Part shown: positions 29,965 to 40,068 of the stretch, piece by piece
How the letters are laid out: each line of letters starts with the position of its first letter
Numbering within the stretch: the stretch's first letter is position 1
From: Sugiyamaella lignohabitans
Taxonomy: Eukaryota; Ascomycota; Dipodascomycetes; Dipodascales; Trichomonascaceae
Length of the DNA: 64,000 nt
Direction of reading: 5' to 3'
Assembly (NCBI RefSeq): GCF_001640025.1
Contig: NC_031673.1
Location: 1,674,001-1,738,000 of the forward strand
Program-made: the position numbers and the translations under genes
The notes under the pieces: generated by a model
Seen by the model: only the letters and a program-made list of their open reading frames with translations
The model's database searches: none
What the model was told of the DNA's origin: nothing

Positions 29965-31815
29965 ATGAGTTCTGGATTCTCGCCAATTGCCGGAAACGGG
30001 TTTTCTGGAAGGACCGATGTTGTTCGGGCTTTGTTTAGTATATGGGAACCGCTGCAAGCAGCGTTTTCTAAAGACGGTGCTACTGTGCAGATAGATCACA
30101 GTGGAGCCATTTTCGACCGAGCAGCCATCTCGCTGGAGGGCTTCGCGAGACCATTGTGGGGAATTGTGCCCTATGTTATGGGAGGTGGCGAGTTCGATAA
30201 CTGGGATCTGTTCAACAGAGGATTGAGTAATGGAACCGATCCTGATCACCCTGAATACTGGGGTGATATTACGGATATAGATCAGCGTCAAGTCGAGCTG
30301 GCAGCAATTGGATTTGCTTTGGCAGTGGTACCAGAACACTTTTGGGAACCTTTGACGGAGGAAGCAAAGAAGAATGTGATCAGGTACTTGTTGATGGGAC
30401 GAGAACATGATTTGCCTGAATGCAATTGGCACTTTTTCCGAGTATTGATGGATTTGGGATTGAACAGGGCTGGTGCTGTGTATGACCAGGCAAAACTCAG
30501 TAATGAGAGTTTTGACAAAATCGATAGATATTATATCGAGGATGGATGGTACCGAGATGGTGATCCTAAAGGCGAATTGTATAGAATGGACTACTATAAC
30601 CCATTTGCTATGCATTTGTATGGACTATTATATTCTGCTTTACAGCCCAATGATACAGAAAGAGTTGAGAAATATAGAAGTCGGGCTAGAGAGTTTACTA
30701 AGGAATTCGTTAATTTCTTTGCTGATGACGGGTCAAGTGTTCCATACGGTCGCAGTCTTACTTATCGGTTTGCCTGTGGCAGTTTCTGGGGAGCATTGGC
30801 GTTTGCAGATGAAGAGGCTCTGCCATGGGGAGTGATCAAGGGTTTATACTTGCGTCATCTCCGATGGTGGTCTCAACAGCCAATTTCATCTCTCAACTCG
30901 AACATTCTTTCAGTTGGATATTGTTACCCAAACACTTTTTTCTCAGAAGGTTATAACTCGGCATGCTCTCCGTATTGGGCCATGAAAGCGTTCCTCCCAT
31001 TGGCATTACCAGAATCACATCCATTCTGGTCCAGTAAAGAAGTTGATTTAGATCATGTCAAGGTACCATTTGTATCGTCAGTTCCGGGATTTGTTTTCTC
31101 TCATAACCCGAAAAACACTGTTATGTTGGTGTCGGGTCCGGAAAGAAAGGATATGAGGTTTGTCACCGAAAAGTACAACAAATTTGCCTATTCGTCGAGA
31201 TACGGATTCAGCATCGAGGCTGACTATGAACGGTTCTACGCGGGTGTCTTTGACAACATGCTAGCTTTTTCTGACGACGGCGCCCATTTCCGAGTCAGAG
31301 AGAGATGTGCTGTTGCCAAAGTCTCCGGTACAATCTTGTATTCGCTCTGGAACCCCTGGAGTGATGTCAAAGTGGAAACATGGCTGATTCCATGTGGACC
31401 ATGGCATACTCGTGTTCACAAAATTGTTTCTCCCAGAAAACTGTCCACTATTGAAGGAGGATTTTGCGTGCCGCTGGCGGATTTCAATAAAGATCTCCGA
31501 TTCCAAAAAGAAAACTACGCTCTTGTGCAAGCCGAAGAGGACATCAGCTGCATCACTGAACTTTCTGATACCAAAAGAACAGGGCGTGTTCACAAACCAG
31601 AGGGAAATACCAATTTGATGTTCTCACGGACCCTCGTTCCTCAGCTACTGGCCGATATAGAACCCAACAAGGAACACATCTTTGTCACAGCTGTTCTTGC
31701 TTCCCCTGACAAACTAGCTGCACAGACTGCTCTGAAGAACCCACCACCAGTACCAGATATCAAACAGCTGGTAGAACTGGCCGGCAAGGCAGACCTCGTC
31801 GGCATCATGAAATAG
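29965..31815 (+). CDS. DUF2264-family protein
   Basis: This 616-residue protein belongs to the DUF2264 family, found mainly in bacteria and in some fungi and thought, from its helical toroid-like fold, to act in carbohydrate metabolism; no substrate is certain. The N-terminal half has the family's Trp/Tyr/Gly-rich motifs: EGFARPLWGIVPYVMGGG, EYWGDITDIDQRQVELAAIG, NWHFFRVLMDLGLN, YYIEDGWYRDGD and the strongly conserved MDYYNPFAMHLYGLL. RSLTYRFACGSFWGALAF and SEGYNSACSPYWAMKAFLPL follow. The C-terminal third is beta-rich. No signal peptide or membrane segment is evident, so it is probably cytosolic. There are no introns and codon use resembles its neighbours, so any transfer from bacteria would be old. 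Confidence 0.85.
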   Translation: MSSGFSPIAGNGFSGRTDVVRALFSIWEPLQAAFSKDGATVQIDHSGAIFDRAAISLEGFARPLWGIVPYVMGGGEFDNWDLFNRGLSNGTDPDHPEYWGDITDIDQRQVELAAIGFALAVVPEHFWEPLTEEAKKNVIRYLLMGREHDLPECNWHFFRVLMDLGLNRAGAVYDQAKLSNESFDKIDRYYIEDGWYRDGDPKGELYRMDYYNPFAMHLYGLLYSALQPNDTERVEKYRSRAREFTKEFVNFFADDGSSVPYGRSLTYRFACGSFWGALAFADEEALPWGVIKGLYLRHLRWWSQQPISSLNSNILSVGYCYPNTFFSEGYNSACSPYWAMKAFLPLALPESHPFWSSKEVDLDHVKVPFVSSVPGFVFSHNPKNTVMLVSGPERKDMRFVTEKYNKFAYSSRYGFSIEADYERFYAGVFDNMLAFSDDGAHFRVRERCAVAKVSGTILYSLWNPWSDVKVETWLIPCGPWHTRVHKIVSPRKLSTIEGGFCVPLADFNKDLRFQKENYALVQAEEDISCITELSDTKRTGRVHKPEGNTNLMFSRTLVPQLLADIEPNKEHIFVTAVLASPDKLAAQTALKNPPPVPDIKQLVELAGKADLVGIMK

Positions 31816-31981
31816 CATATATACTAACATATAGACTAGCTTCGAATATATGCCCAGTTTCACCCAGCCGATATCTCAAGTGACTCGTCATTTGACGGGT
31901 CACATTCCTTCATCCCGCATGAACACAATACATCCAATAAATAGAACCATTTTCCCTGTACATATAACCACAGCATCCAAT

Positions 31982-32725
31982 ATGCCTCCAGACACCAAAT
32001 TCGACGCTGGCAAAATATCACGACACTTCGCTGTCCAAGTGTGTGCTGCCGGTGAACCAGGTAAGCAGTACCAGGGTGTGGTTCTGCCTCCGGCGGCTGG
32101 GGCTCCGCCCCAGACCCTGGTTGCTCCTGCTTCGCAGGAGTTTCTCTCAACACTGGAACTAAAATAACAGGCATTACTGTACACAGTCTATGGATGAAAT
32201 CGAGACAGTTCTTTTGTGGCGTCGATGAAGCTTCAAAGGAAAAATGCTGGCGGTCGTTCACCAAGATCCACAACTTCAAATTCACAGACCCTATGACATC
32301 TCAGCGGTCTACTAAAAGCCTCTTTGGCACGAGAACCGATGTCATCATCAGCATGCCGGAGTATCTCAAGTACCGGTTCTTGCTGCTCACGGAGAAACCA
32401 GCGGGGCCAGATAATGCAAGTAAACCCAAAACCCAAAGTAGTACACATATGGAGTGCTAACTGATGCTAGATCAACGAGAGCGAAATGCAGATGCTACAG
32501 TTTATCGTCGGGTTTGCTGGTCCGGTGGCTGACACGGTTATCCTCTCGAGGTTTCCAGGTACCTCTTATTCCATGTTAGAAACCTTGCTAAAATCATGTC
32601 TAGTCAAAGCGGTTCAAAAGATAGGAAGTGACAGAGTTGAATATGTATATAAGCTGTATTCTGCCTTGGATGGATATGTTGAAGTGAATAATAGCCTGGC
32701 AGGCGGTGGACTACCGAGAAAGTAA
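31982..32725 (+). CDS. Orphan 192-residue protein encoded by three exons
   Basis: The exons are 31982-32060, 32171-32415 and 32471-32725, and the reading frame is preserved across both joints. Intron 1 (110 nt) has a GTAAGC donor and AACAG acceptor and contains one GC-rich repeat arm. Intron 2 (55 nt) has a GC donor (GCAAGT), branch TGCTAAC and TAG acceptor. The nearby GT at 32420 would shift the frame into a stop, so the GC donor is preferred. The product (MPPDTKFDAGKISRHFAVQV...) has no signal peptide or membrane segment. Its centre (FKFTDPMTSQRSTKSLFGTR and ISMPEYLKYRFLLL) and C-terminal helices look globular. I do not recognise the family. An in-frame ATG at 31850 would extend the N-terminus but lies only 35 bp from the previous gene. 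Confidence 0.65.
32084..32140 (+). repeat. Single GC-rich repeat arm inside intron 1 of the orphan gene
   Basis: A plus arm with the CTCCTGC/GCAGGAG hairpin makes up more than half of the 110-nt intron. Without it the intron would be of the usual short size for this window. Confidence 0.9.
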
Positions 32726-32999
32726 AGCTGTTAAAATAAACGAGGTAAAAAAAATATTCTGAAGAGGTAACCATGCCAGCTATCTCTCACTTCCGAGTAA
32801 TAAACTAGCTTATTTATTTCATTCACAAATCCCCTTCTCTCTCTCGGGTTCCTCGCAAAACTTATATGACGGTTCGGGACTGAAATTACCCCTGAGCACC
32901 CCCTGAATTCTACGCCGCACTAACCAGATCAAGCAATAGATCGCGGTGAAACATAGAAACTCGAGCCATCTTCACAAATCTTCTGTTGTACGAATCACA

Positions 33000-34276
33000 A
33001 TGATTATTCTACTAAGGACACGAGCTGTGCTGTCTTTACATCGTCCAGCACCAAATCAACTCAATTTTGGTGCTCTAATATGTCGCACACTGAGCAATTC
33101 CTGCCAATGTCCGGCTAAACGCTCGAGCTCGTCCAACCGCTGGCTCAATCGCCAAGGAAGAGACCATTACACAAAGGAGGCCAAGATCCTCGATCTTCGG
33201 TCTCGAGCTGCTTTCAAACTCATAGAACTGAACGACAAGTTTCGTCTCCTCAAACCGGGCATGACAGTAGTAGACTTGGTACGTGCCACACTTTCAGAGG
33301 GGGGATATGCCTCCGGCGGCTGGGGCTCCGCCCCAGACCCTGGTTGCTCCTCTCGCTTCGCTCGAGTCGTGTTTGGGGTTGTTTCAGTTTGGGGGAACAT
33401 GGGTACTAACAACTGATAGGGTTTTGCTCCGGGATCCTGGTCACAAGTGGCAGTTGACAAGACGAGACCACTGGGGAAGGTTATTGGCGTGGATATTTTG
33501 CCGTGTCAGCCTCCTCGCGGAGTCAGTGCGATTCAAGGCAATTTCCTGAGTTCGAAGGTCCAAAATGAACTAAAAGCCATTTTGTCAGATCCACATCTTG
33601 GGAGACCACTCCCACCACGGAGAATTTTGAAACCAGGCGAAACGGATCTTGATCCTGATAGGACAATCGACCTAAGCCGAGACTCTCCAGAAACACCAGA
33701 CCCGGATCCCGAGAACGAGGCAGGTCTCAGCTACATCGATAAAGAACGTCATGCGGCCGCGCACCCTCCCGAAGCGACATCATCGTCAGAAAATTCAGTG
33801 GATCTAGTGTTAAGTGACATGTGCGATATACACCCCCAAACGAGCGGTTTCTGGCTCAGAAGTATTAACGACCCTTACATTAGGATGGCAAATACAAGCG
33901 GATTACAAGTGCGAGACCACGGCGCCAGCATAGTAAGTCCTGATCCCCAAACTCTCCTGCGAAGCAGGAGCAACCAGGGTCTGGGGCGGAGCCCCAGCCG
34001 CCGGAGGCAGAGCCCCCCTCCACGACTAACTCGTACCAGGACCTGTGCGACGCGGCACTGATGTTTGCAATTGACACGCTGAAACCCGGCGGCAACTTTG
34101 TGTGTAAGTTTTATACAGGATACGAGGACCGGTTCCTGGAAGCGCGACTCAAAAAAGTGTTTGCCAAGGTCAAACGCGACAAACCCGCGGCGTCCAGGAG
34201 CGAGTCTAAGGAGATGTATTTCATTGGGCTCAACAAAAAAGCAAACGTCACCCGTGAAAAAGTGTTCTACGAGTAG
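33000..34276 (+). CDS. MRM2: Mitochondrial 21S rRNA (uridine-2'-O)-methyltransferase
   Basis: The exons are 33000-33278, 33420-33932 and 34040-34276, giving 342 residues. Intron 1 (141 nt) uses GTACGT, branch TACTAAC and TAG. Intron 2 (107 nt) uses GTAAGT, branch GACTAAC and CAG. Each carries one GC-rich repeat arm. The product is an FtsJ/RrmJ-type SAM methyltransferase like yeast Mrm2, which modifies the 21S rRNA A-loop. A basic N-terminus (MIILLRTRAVLSLH) fits mitochondrial import. The SAM motif VVDLGFAPGSWSQVA is split by intron 1. The K-D-K-E tetrad is visible in SRAAFKLIE, LVLSDM, GNFVCKFY and SKEMYFIG. An acidic, proline-rich insertion (about 130-190) between motifs is longer than in bacterial RrmJ. 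The open frame extends upstream only to a GTG, so ATG 33000 is the start. Confidence 0.92.
33308..33369 (+). repeat. Single GC-rich repeat arm inside MRM2 intron 1
   Basis: A plus arm with the CTCGAG-type hairpin, preceded by a G-rich flank (AGAGGGGGGATA). Confidence 0.92.
33954..34009 (-). repeat. Single GC-rich repeat arm inside MRM2 intron 2
   Basis: A minus arm with the CTCCTGC/GCAGGAG hairpin, followed by a C-rich flank (GAGCCCCCCTCC). Confidence 0.92.
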
Positions 34277-34324
34277 AACGGACTCTATTTATTTTATTTA
34301 TTCATTCACGTTTCTAGGGGGAGT

Positions 34325-34466
34325 GTGCCTCCGGCGGCTGGGGCTCCGCCCCAGACCCTGGTTGCTCCTGCTTCGCAGGAGATGTCCGGGGACGGCCGAC
34401 GAAACGACTCGAGCGCAGCGAGAGGAGCAGCCAGGGTCTGGGGCGGAGCCCCAGCCGCCGGAGGCA
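34325..34466 (+). repeat. Full-length GC-rich composite repeat
   Basis: The arms are 34325-34381 (CTCCTGC type) and 34405-34466 (CTCGAG type). The spacer, ATGTCCGGGGACGGCCGACG and then AAA, is nearly identical to that of the 41585-41725 copy. It lies 48 bp beyond the MRM2 stop. Confidence 0.95.
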
Positions 34467-34592
34467 GGCTCCCTGGATTTTCGATCCTCAGTAGTAGAAT
34501 GCAGGTTGGTGAAGATCATGCAGCGATATTTTGTCAGTTCTCGAGATACATATTCATTCGAGATCCGTGCCAAAGTCAGGTATTTTATAAAC

Positions 34593-35172
34593 ATGTTTCG
34601 TCGTTCAGTTATCGCCAGTGTCAGGGTTTCGTCAAGAGCCGTTGCCAGAACAGTCCCCCGTCACCAGATTGTATCGGTGACCGGAATTCGCAAGTACTCG
34701 AGCGAGTCTGACGACAAATATAACGGGTTCCCCAGTGTCAGCGACCAGCAGGCCGAGGAAATCGCCAAAAACCCATTGATCCAGAAATTGAGCAATTCAC
34801 CCAAAGCTTTGGAAGCTTTAAAGAAGACTGGTGAACTGTTAAGAGAGCGTGGATACGCCGACCAGGGCGGAAAACCCAGTGTCTGGGCCCAGATGAAACT
34901 GCTTTCCGACAGCAAAGTCAGAGAGCAACTCACAATCAGTACGTACTAAAACTGCCAGAACTATCATAAACCTCTCTCTTAATCGTCCAAAACCACTTAC
35001 TAACACCCCCCAGTGAAACAGACCCTGGACGAGGCTGGAATCGAGCTCAAAAAAGACGAGTAAGTACCACCAACCACCCTTCACCACCGTTCATCATCCC
35101 GCAACTAACACATATCCCAGCGTCGAGGCCCTAATGAAAGTCCTTGGATTCAGCCAGGGCGACTCTAAATAG
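34593..35172 (+). CDS. Small mitochondrial-targeted protein, three exons, unknown role
   Basis: The exons are 34593-34938, 35014-35059 and 35121-35172, joining in frame to 147 residues. Intron 1 (75 nt) has GTACGT, TACTAAC and CAG. Intron 2 (61 nt) has GTAAGT, ACTAAC and CAG. Neither contains a GC-rich repeat. The first 40 residues (MFRRSVIASVRVSSRAVART...) are Arg/Ser-rich without acids and end near IRKYSSES, a typical mitochondrial presequence with a likely cleavage site. The mature part is helical and charged, with NPLIQKLSNSPKALEALKKT, WAQMKLLSDSKVREQLTIMK and LMKVLGFSQGDSK. I do not recognise the family. It is convergent with CYS4. Confidence 0.72.
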
Positions 35173-35219
35173 ACAGCACCGTCCGTAGCTAATCGTACAT
35201 ACTCGTCAATGGGGGCCAG

Positions 35220-35377
35220 TGCCTCCGGCGGTTGGGGCTCCGCCCCAGACCCCGTAGCTCCTGCTTCGCAGGAGACCCTAGACTCCGTTTCCCAGCGATA
35301 CTGGGGTCCTCACGCCCGACTCGAGCGCAGCGAGAGGAGCAGCGGGGTCTGGGGCGGAGCCCCAGCCGCCGGAGGCA
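35220..35377 (+). repeat. GC-rich composite repeat in a convergent gap
   Basis: The arms are 35220-35274 (CTCCTGC type, with one GGTTG change in the core) and 35317-35377 (CTCGAG type). The pair sits between the convergent stop codons of the small mitochondrial gene and CYS4, which are 243 bp apart. Flanks GGGGGCC and GGCCCCC extend the symmetry. Confidence 0.93.
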
Positions 35378-35415
35378 GGCCCCCCAAACAGAAGTATAAA
35401 TATATTAGTACGAGA

Positions 35416-37163
35416 TTACAAGTCGACGTTCTTGGCGAGGTAGGTGAGCAGGTCGACCTTGGTGACGATGTGGACGGCCTTGACGGAGTGGTCGGCAGTG
35501 CGTTCGGTGACGACAGCGGCGGAGTTGTGCTCGAAGAAGTGGTTGAGTGCTGATAGGGGCGTGTCGACGGTGATTTCAGAGAACTTTCTCGACTTGGCAC
35601 GAGGCGAAGACTTGGATTGAGCGTGTGGAGTGCCGACATCAGCAGGTCCAGGGGTGGGTGGGGTGTTGAACGAGGGTAATCGGCGGAAATCCAGCATCAC
35701 GTCCTGGACAGGAGTATCAACAGTGGCTCGACCTCGAGAAATAAACGATAAAAGATTACCAAGAGTAACGAGACCAACGAGTTTATTGGATTCAGACGCA
35801 ACAGGAAGCTGGTCGAATCCCTTTTCTCGCAGAAGGTCAATGACAGCACCGGTCTTAGTCGACGTTTTAACAGTAACAACAGGCTTGAGATTAAGGTCGG
35901 CAATAGTGGCTCCTTTGTATTGACTTTTCTTCTCAGCTTGAGCTGCTAAAGTAGCATCATCCACAAACCCGTTATACTTCATCCAGTCTTCGTCAACAAA
36001 TTTAGTGAGGTACGAACGAACAGAGTCGGGTAAAACGACTACAACTGTATCGTCTTTAGTAAGACCTTTAGCAACTTTTAAAGCAGCAGCAAGAGCAGAT
36101 CCACTGGATCCACCGACTAACAAACCCTCTTCACGAATCAGACGTCGCGACAATAAAAACGACTCTCTATCCTCGGTCTTGATCCACTCGTCGACCAACG
36201 ACCGGTCCAGAACATCAGGAATGAAATCATAACCGATTCCCTCAACTTTATACGATTCAACAGAATCATTTAATGACTCAGGAACTGCCAGAATCGATCC
36301 TTTAGGATCAGCTCCTACAACCCTGACTTTAGGATTATGTTTCTTCAAAGCTCTAGCAATACCGGTAATAGTACCACCAGTACCAGCACCAGCCACTAAA
36401 ACAGTGACTTTTCCGTCCGTCTGTTCCCAGATCTCTTCACCAGTACCGTATTCATGAGCCTTTGGATTATCCAAATTGCCATACTGGTCTAAAATGACGG
36501 CGTTTGGAATCTCTTTCTCCAACCGTTTGGCCACTCCGATATGCGACTCAGGAGCGTCCCAAGCAGCTTCAGTAGGAGTACGAACAATCTCAGCACCCAA
36601 TGCTTTCAAAACACTGACTTTCTCGTTCGACATCTTCTCTGGCAAAGTAATAATCGTTCTATAACCCTTAACAGCACCCACAAGAGCCAATCCAATACCA
36701 GTATTACCAGACGTGGGTTCAATCAAAGTATACCCAGGCTTGATCCGGCCGGATTTCTCGGCCTCCAGCACCATCCGCTTGGCAATCCGGTCCTTGACAC
36801 TTCCACCGGCATTAAAATACTCCAATTTACACACTAGAAACCCCTGTTAGTCTTGGTAGTCCGGGTTGGAGGGGTCTGCCTCCGGCGGCTGGGGCTGCGC
36901 CCCAGACCCCACTGCTCCTCTCGCTACGCTCGAGTCGGTTTCGTCGGCGGTCCTAGCAAACTCCTGCGAAGCAGGAGCCACGGGGTCTGGGGCGAAGCCC
37001 CAGCCGCCGGAGGCACAAACAACCCCCTTCACGTCCAGTGAGACATGGCGATGCACTTACGAACCGTGGCCTCGATGCCCAGCGACTGCGGGATGCGGTT
37101 GAGTCGGACCATGGGCGTGTTGCCAATCTGGTCCAGAACGGTATCTAGAATTTGGCCTGCCAT
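35416..37163 (-). CDS. CYS4: Cystathionine beta-synthase
   Basis: There are two exons on the minus strand: 37061-37163 and 35416-36833. The 227-nt intron has donor GTAAGT, branch GACTAAC and acceptor TAG. The spliced product is 506 residues (507 in S. cerevisiae). It condenses serine and homocysteine to cystathionine in the cytosol. The PLP lysine is Lys48 in [13 protein letters not shown]. Other conserved segments are [15 protein letters not shown], the phosphate loop [14 protein letters not shown], and GGSSGSA. Two CBS domains follow, from about residues 360 to 420 ([20 protein letters not shown]) and 445 to 506, separated by an insertion rich in Pro and Ser. The intron splits the N-terminal conserved region after EATV and holds a full-length GC-rich composite. 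Confidence 0.96.
36877..37015 (-). repeat. Full-length GC-rich composite repeat inside the CYS4 intron
   Basis: The arms are 36877-36937 (CTCGAG type, with GGGGCTGCGCCCC core) and 36961-37015 (CTCCTGC type). The spacer is the reverse complement of the consensus TTTGCTRGGACCGNCGACGA. It accounts for 139 of the 227 intron bases. Confidence 0.95.
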
Positions 37164-37352
37164 TGTTACTTGTCGTTTCTGCTGGTTTCTACAGTCTCAG
37201 CACAATAATCGGATCTTTTCTGACCGGTTCTGATGCAGCTATTAACGTCGTCGTCCTCCGTGAAACGAAAATTTCACCGCCAAGTGTTCATGTACAGATC
37301 GCCCCACCGACAGCCGAGCGTTTAACCCCGGTAAATCCGGGCATGACCGGGG

Positions 37353-37574
37353 TGCCTCCGGCGGCTGGGGCTTCGCCCCAGACCCCGTAGCTCCTGCTTC
37401 GCAGGAGTTTGCTGGGACCGTGGACGGAACCGACTCGAGCGAAGCGAGAGGAGCAGTGGGGTCTGGGGCGCAGCCCCAGCCGCCGGAGGCACGAAGGGAC
37501 CCGTGCACGAAACCGACTCGAGCGGAGCGAGAGGAGCAGCGGGGTCTGGGGCGGAGCCCCAGCCGCCGGAGGCA
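37353..37574 (+). repeat. Full-length GC-rich composite plus one extra arm
   Basis: A composite (37353-37407 and 37430-37491) is followed by another minus CTCGAG-type arm at 37513-37574. Both minus arms are preceded by similar sequence (GAACCGACTCGAG, GAAACCGACTCGAG), so the extra arm could be a second, left-truncated insertion or a partial duplication. It lies between the CYS4 start and the RNA15 stop. Confidence 0.92.
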
Positions 37575-37633
37575 GCACCGCCAGAAACAGGGGTCAGGTT
37601 TATAAATATACATAGGGCGGTTTGGCGGGGATG

Positions 37634-38974
37634 CTAGGTGAAGATGCCGCGACGGTACCGGTCGCGGAGGTCATAGATGGTGGTGCGTTGGTCTTCGGGG
37701 AGGAAACTGATTTGCTCGTCGGTGAGGTCGAGCACTTGTTTGACGAGTGCTGCTTGTTGGGGATCGAGTGATGCCAGTGCTGTGTTGAGTCCGCCAGAAG
37801 AAGGGGGTGGAGGTGGTGGTGGAGTGTGGTATGATTGTTGTTGTGGTTGATGGTGCTGTTGCTGTTCTAACTGGCGTTGTGTGAATTGTTGTTCCATTTG
37901 TTGGGGTTGTTGGTCTTGAGAATCTCCTTGAACAGCCTGGGTCACGACATTTGCATCGACAAGACCCATAAGTAATAGTGCTTGAACAATTCCGTAGACA
38001 AGAGTCGTGTTTGAATGGAGTAGTTCATATGCTTTGGCTGCTCCGTTATTCGTGGCTAGCAGCTTTTTCACTGAACTGATCACTTCTAACAGTTCTAGTG
38101 GTGCCAGGTGTGATAAGGTACGTGAGATGTTATCGTCGACAATGAGGTTAGATGGAAGGGTTGAAGTGGACACGGCAGGCTGAGGTGTGGTTTGGTTGCC
38201 GTACGGAGATGGCTGTCGCTGGTCATTGCTATTGTTATAGTTATTATTGCTGCTGTTGTAGTTATTATTATTGTAGTTGTTATTGTTATTGCTGTTGTAA
38301 TTGTTGTTGTAGTTGTTGTTATTGCTGCTCTGGCCATATGGATCAGGGTATGCGTTTCGGGGGTCGTTTCGGGGGTCTCTGGAATCCATTCGGGAGTCCA
38401 TTCTGGGATCCATTCTGGGATCCATTCTCGGATCCATTCGTGGATCCATACGGGGATCCATACGGGGATCCATTCTAGGGTCCATTCGAGGGTCCATTCG
38501 TGGGTCCATTCTGGGATCCATACGATGATCCTGCTCGCGGTCTCTATCTCTGTTTCTTCCTCCATCGCGTTCTCGACCGCCATCACGACCGCGATCCCTA
38601 TCACGGTCTCGTCCACCACCTCCTCGCCGGTCTCTATCTCTATCTCTGTCACGGTCTCTTTCTCGATCTCGACCGGTCCGACCCCGTCGTCTCGGGTCAT
38701 TACCACGACCTTCTCCTGCTAATGGCTTGGTAGAAAACTCTGGTCTGAGCACTTTACCTCCTAGCATCAGTCCTGTCATGGTACCAAGAGCACGAGCTGC
38801 GGCATCGTGATTTGGAAAGTCCACAAACCCATAACTACCCTTTGATCTGTCTCGACCTCGGTCCACTAGTCTGATGCTGACCTGACCAGCACCTCGTAGT
38901 ACTTTTGCAACATCGTCCTCGGTCACTCCATACGGTATATCACCGAGAAACAGCGTTCTACTCGTGGCTGCCAT
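37634..38974 (-). CDS. RNA15: Cleavage factor IA subunit Rna15 / CstF-64-like
   Basis: This 446-residue nuclear RNA-binding protein acts in pre-mRNA 3'-end cleavage and polyadenylation. An N-terminal RRM (about 6-84) has RNP2 LFLGDIPYG and RNP1 KGSYGFVDF. It is followed by an Arg/Asp-rich stretch (DRDRDRDRDRRGGGGR) and a tetrapeptide tandem array of about ten MDPR and two MDSR units (about 150-195), then Asn/Tyr-rich sequence. A hinge domain follows (HLAPLELLEVISSVKKLL ... LLLMGLVDANVV), which binds Rna14 in the family. A Gln-rich linker leads to the C-terminal three-helix domain (LDPQQAALVKQVLDLTDEQI). The order matches CstF-64. It is longer than S. cerevisiae Rna15 because of the repeats, which are unusual for the family as I know it. 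Confidence 0.93.
   Translation of the reverse strand: MAATSRTLFLGDIPYGVTEDDVAKVLRGAGQVSIRLVDRGRDRSKGSYGFVDFPNHDAAARALGTMTGLMLGGKVLRPEFSTKPLAGEGRGNDPRRRGRTGRDRERDRDRDRDRDRRGGGGRDRDRDRGRDGGRERDGGRNRDRDREQDHRMDPRMDPRMDPRMDPRMDPRMDPRMDPRMDPRMDPRMDPRMDSRMDSRDPRNDPRNAYPDPYGQSSNNNNYNNNYNSNNNNNYNNNNYNSSNNNYNNSNDQRQPSPYGNQTTPQPAVSTSTLPSNLIVDDNISRTLSHLAPLELLEVISSVKKLLATNNGAAKAYELLHSNTTLVYGIVQALLLMGLVDANVVTQAVQGDSQDQQPQQMEQQFTQRQLEQQQHHQPQQQSYHTPPPPPPPSSGGLNTALASLDPQQAALVKQVLDLTDEQISFLPEDQRTTIYDLRDRYRRGIFT
38380..38527. repeat. Coding minisatellite of 12-bp units in RNA15
   Basis: About twelve copies of the unit seen on the plus strand as GGATCCATTCTG, with third-position variants, encode the MDPR/MDSR array. 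Some units contain BamHI-like GGATCC. The array stays in frame, since the unit is four codons. Confidence 0.9.
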
Positions 38975-40068
38975 AATACTAGTATGTATTTACGTCTAAC
39001 CACCGCTACCACTGTGGTGTGTTGGGGGTTGTGTCGATTCCGACTATAAATGCTCTTTTAATCTTATCTGTACCTGTTACGTGTACGTATCAATTCTCCA
39101 ATCGTATCGAGAAAACTCTCGCAATATCCACCTTTATCCCTGTCGTGAGGTTATTTTTCTTTCTGGTTGTGTGGATATGGACTTTACTGGCAGTCGGGCG
39201 AGATTTTTACCAAGTTTCTCCGACTCTGATCGTCCGAGTCCAATTGGAAACCTTGCTATATCAACTTTGTTTTATATAAATCACGGTCTGGCCCGCCAAC
39301 GTTTTATTAGTTTTAATTGGCAAAACACCCTGGTCGTCCTTCCCGTTTGCTGTATATATTGCGATGCTCATCAACATCGCTCGCTGCCTAAAGTCTTGAC
39401 AGCATCTCAATCAGCCGCGTGAACACTTCTCTGCACCGGGTAACTAAACCTGATAGCACCATTTCCATCATAATTAGAATTTTATTGACATCCTCGATTC
39501 TATTTAAATCATTCTATAAGCTTTGACCACTTTAAAACTGGGAATTGTGATTGTACCTGTAATCAATTGAACCTTGAGACGCCCATTGGCTGTGCAGAAC
39601 TGCTCTGATACACCGTTTATGGTCGTTACAATGCTCCTGCTAGCCAAAATGCACTGAAAACGCATTCTTCTTCCACGGGCAGCTTATACAGCACTTCTTT
39701 TCTCTATCACGGTACTGGAAAATAATTGGGACCCGGCCCGCAAGGTGCCTTCCCTGCCTCCGGCGGCTGGGGCTTCGCCCCAGACCCCACTGCTCCTCTC
39801 GCTTCGCTCGAGTCGGTGCATCTCGGTTCCAGCAGATCCGATATTTATGGAAATCTGATTCAATTCTGGTTTATAAGAGGTCCATGGAGGTGTAGTTTGG
39901 ATGTCAAGCATGTCTTATCGGACCCCTGCATCCCTTATCTCATGCGAGATGTGGGCAGATAAGCGCACGGCGCACTGATGCCGTATCTCCGAACAAACCC
40001 GTGAGATTAAAGTTTCGATTACTGTCACAGGCGGGCTATTTTTGACACATCCACATAACTTAAATAGC
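38975..40068. other. Divergent region between RNA15 and the class-V aminotransferase gene
   Basis: No gene is supported in these 1.1 kb. It is AT-rich apart from one GC-rich repeat arm (39754-39815). An ACCGGGTAAC octamer region near 39437 resembles a Reb1 site. Confidence 0.5.
39754..39815 (+). repeat. Single GC-rich repeat arm
   Basis: A plus arm with the CTCGAG-type hairpin and GGGGCTTCGCCCC core loop, about 250 bp upstream of the aminotransferase ATG. Confidence 0.9.

Noticed and set aside
32946..32999. Upstream extension of MRM2 from 32946
   Set aside because: The first codon there is GTG. The first ATG of the frame is at 33000 and gives a good mitochondrial presequence.
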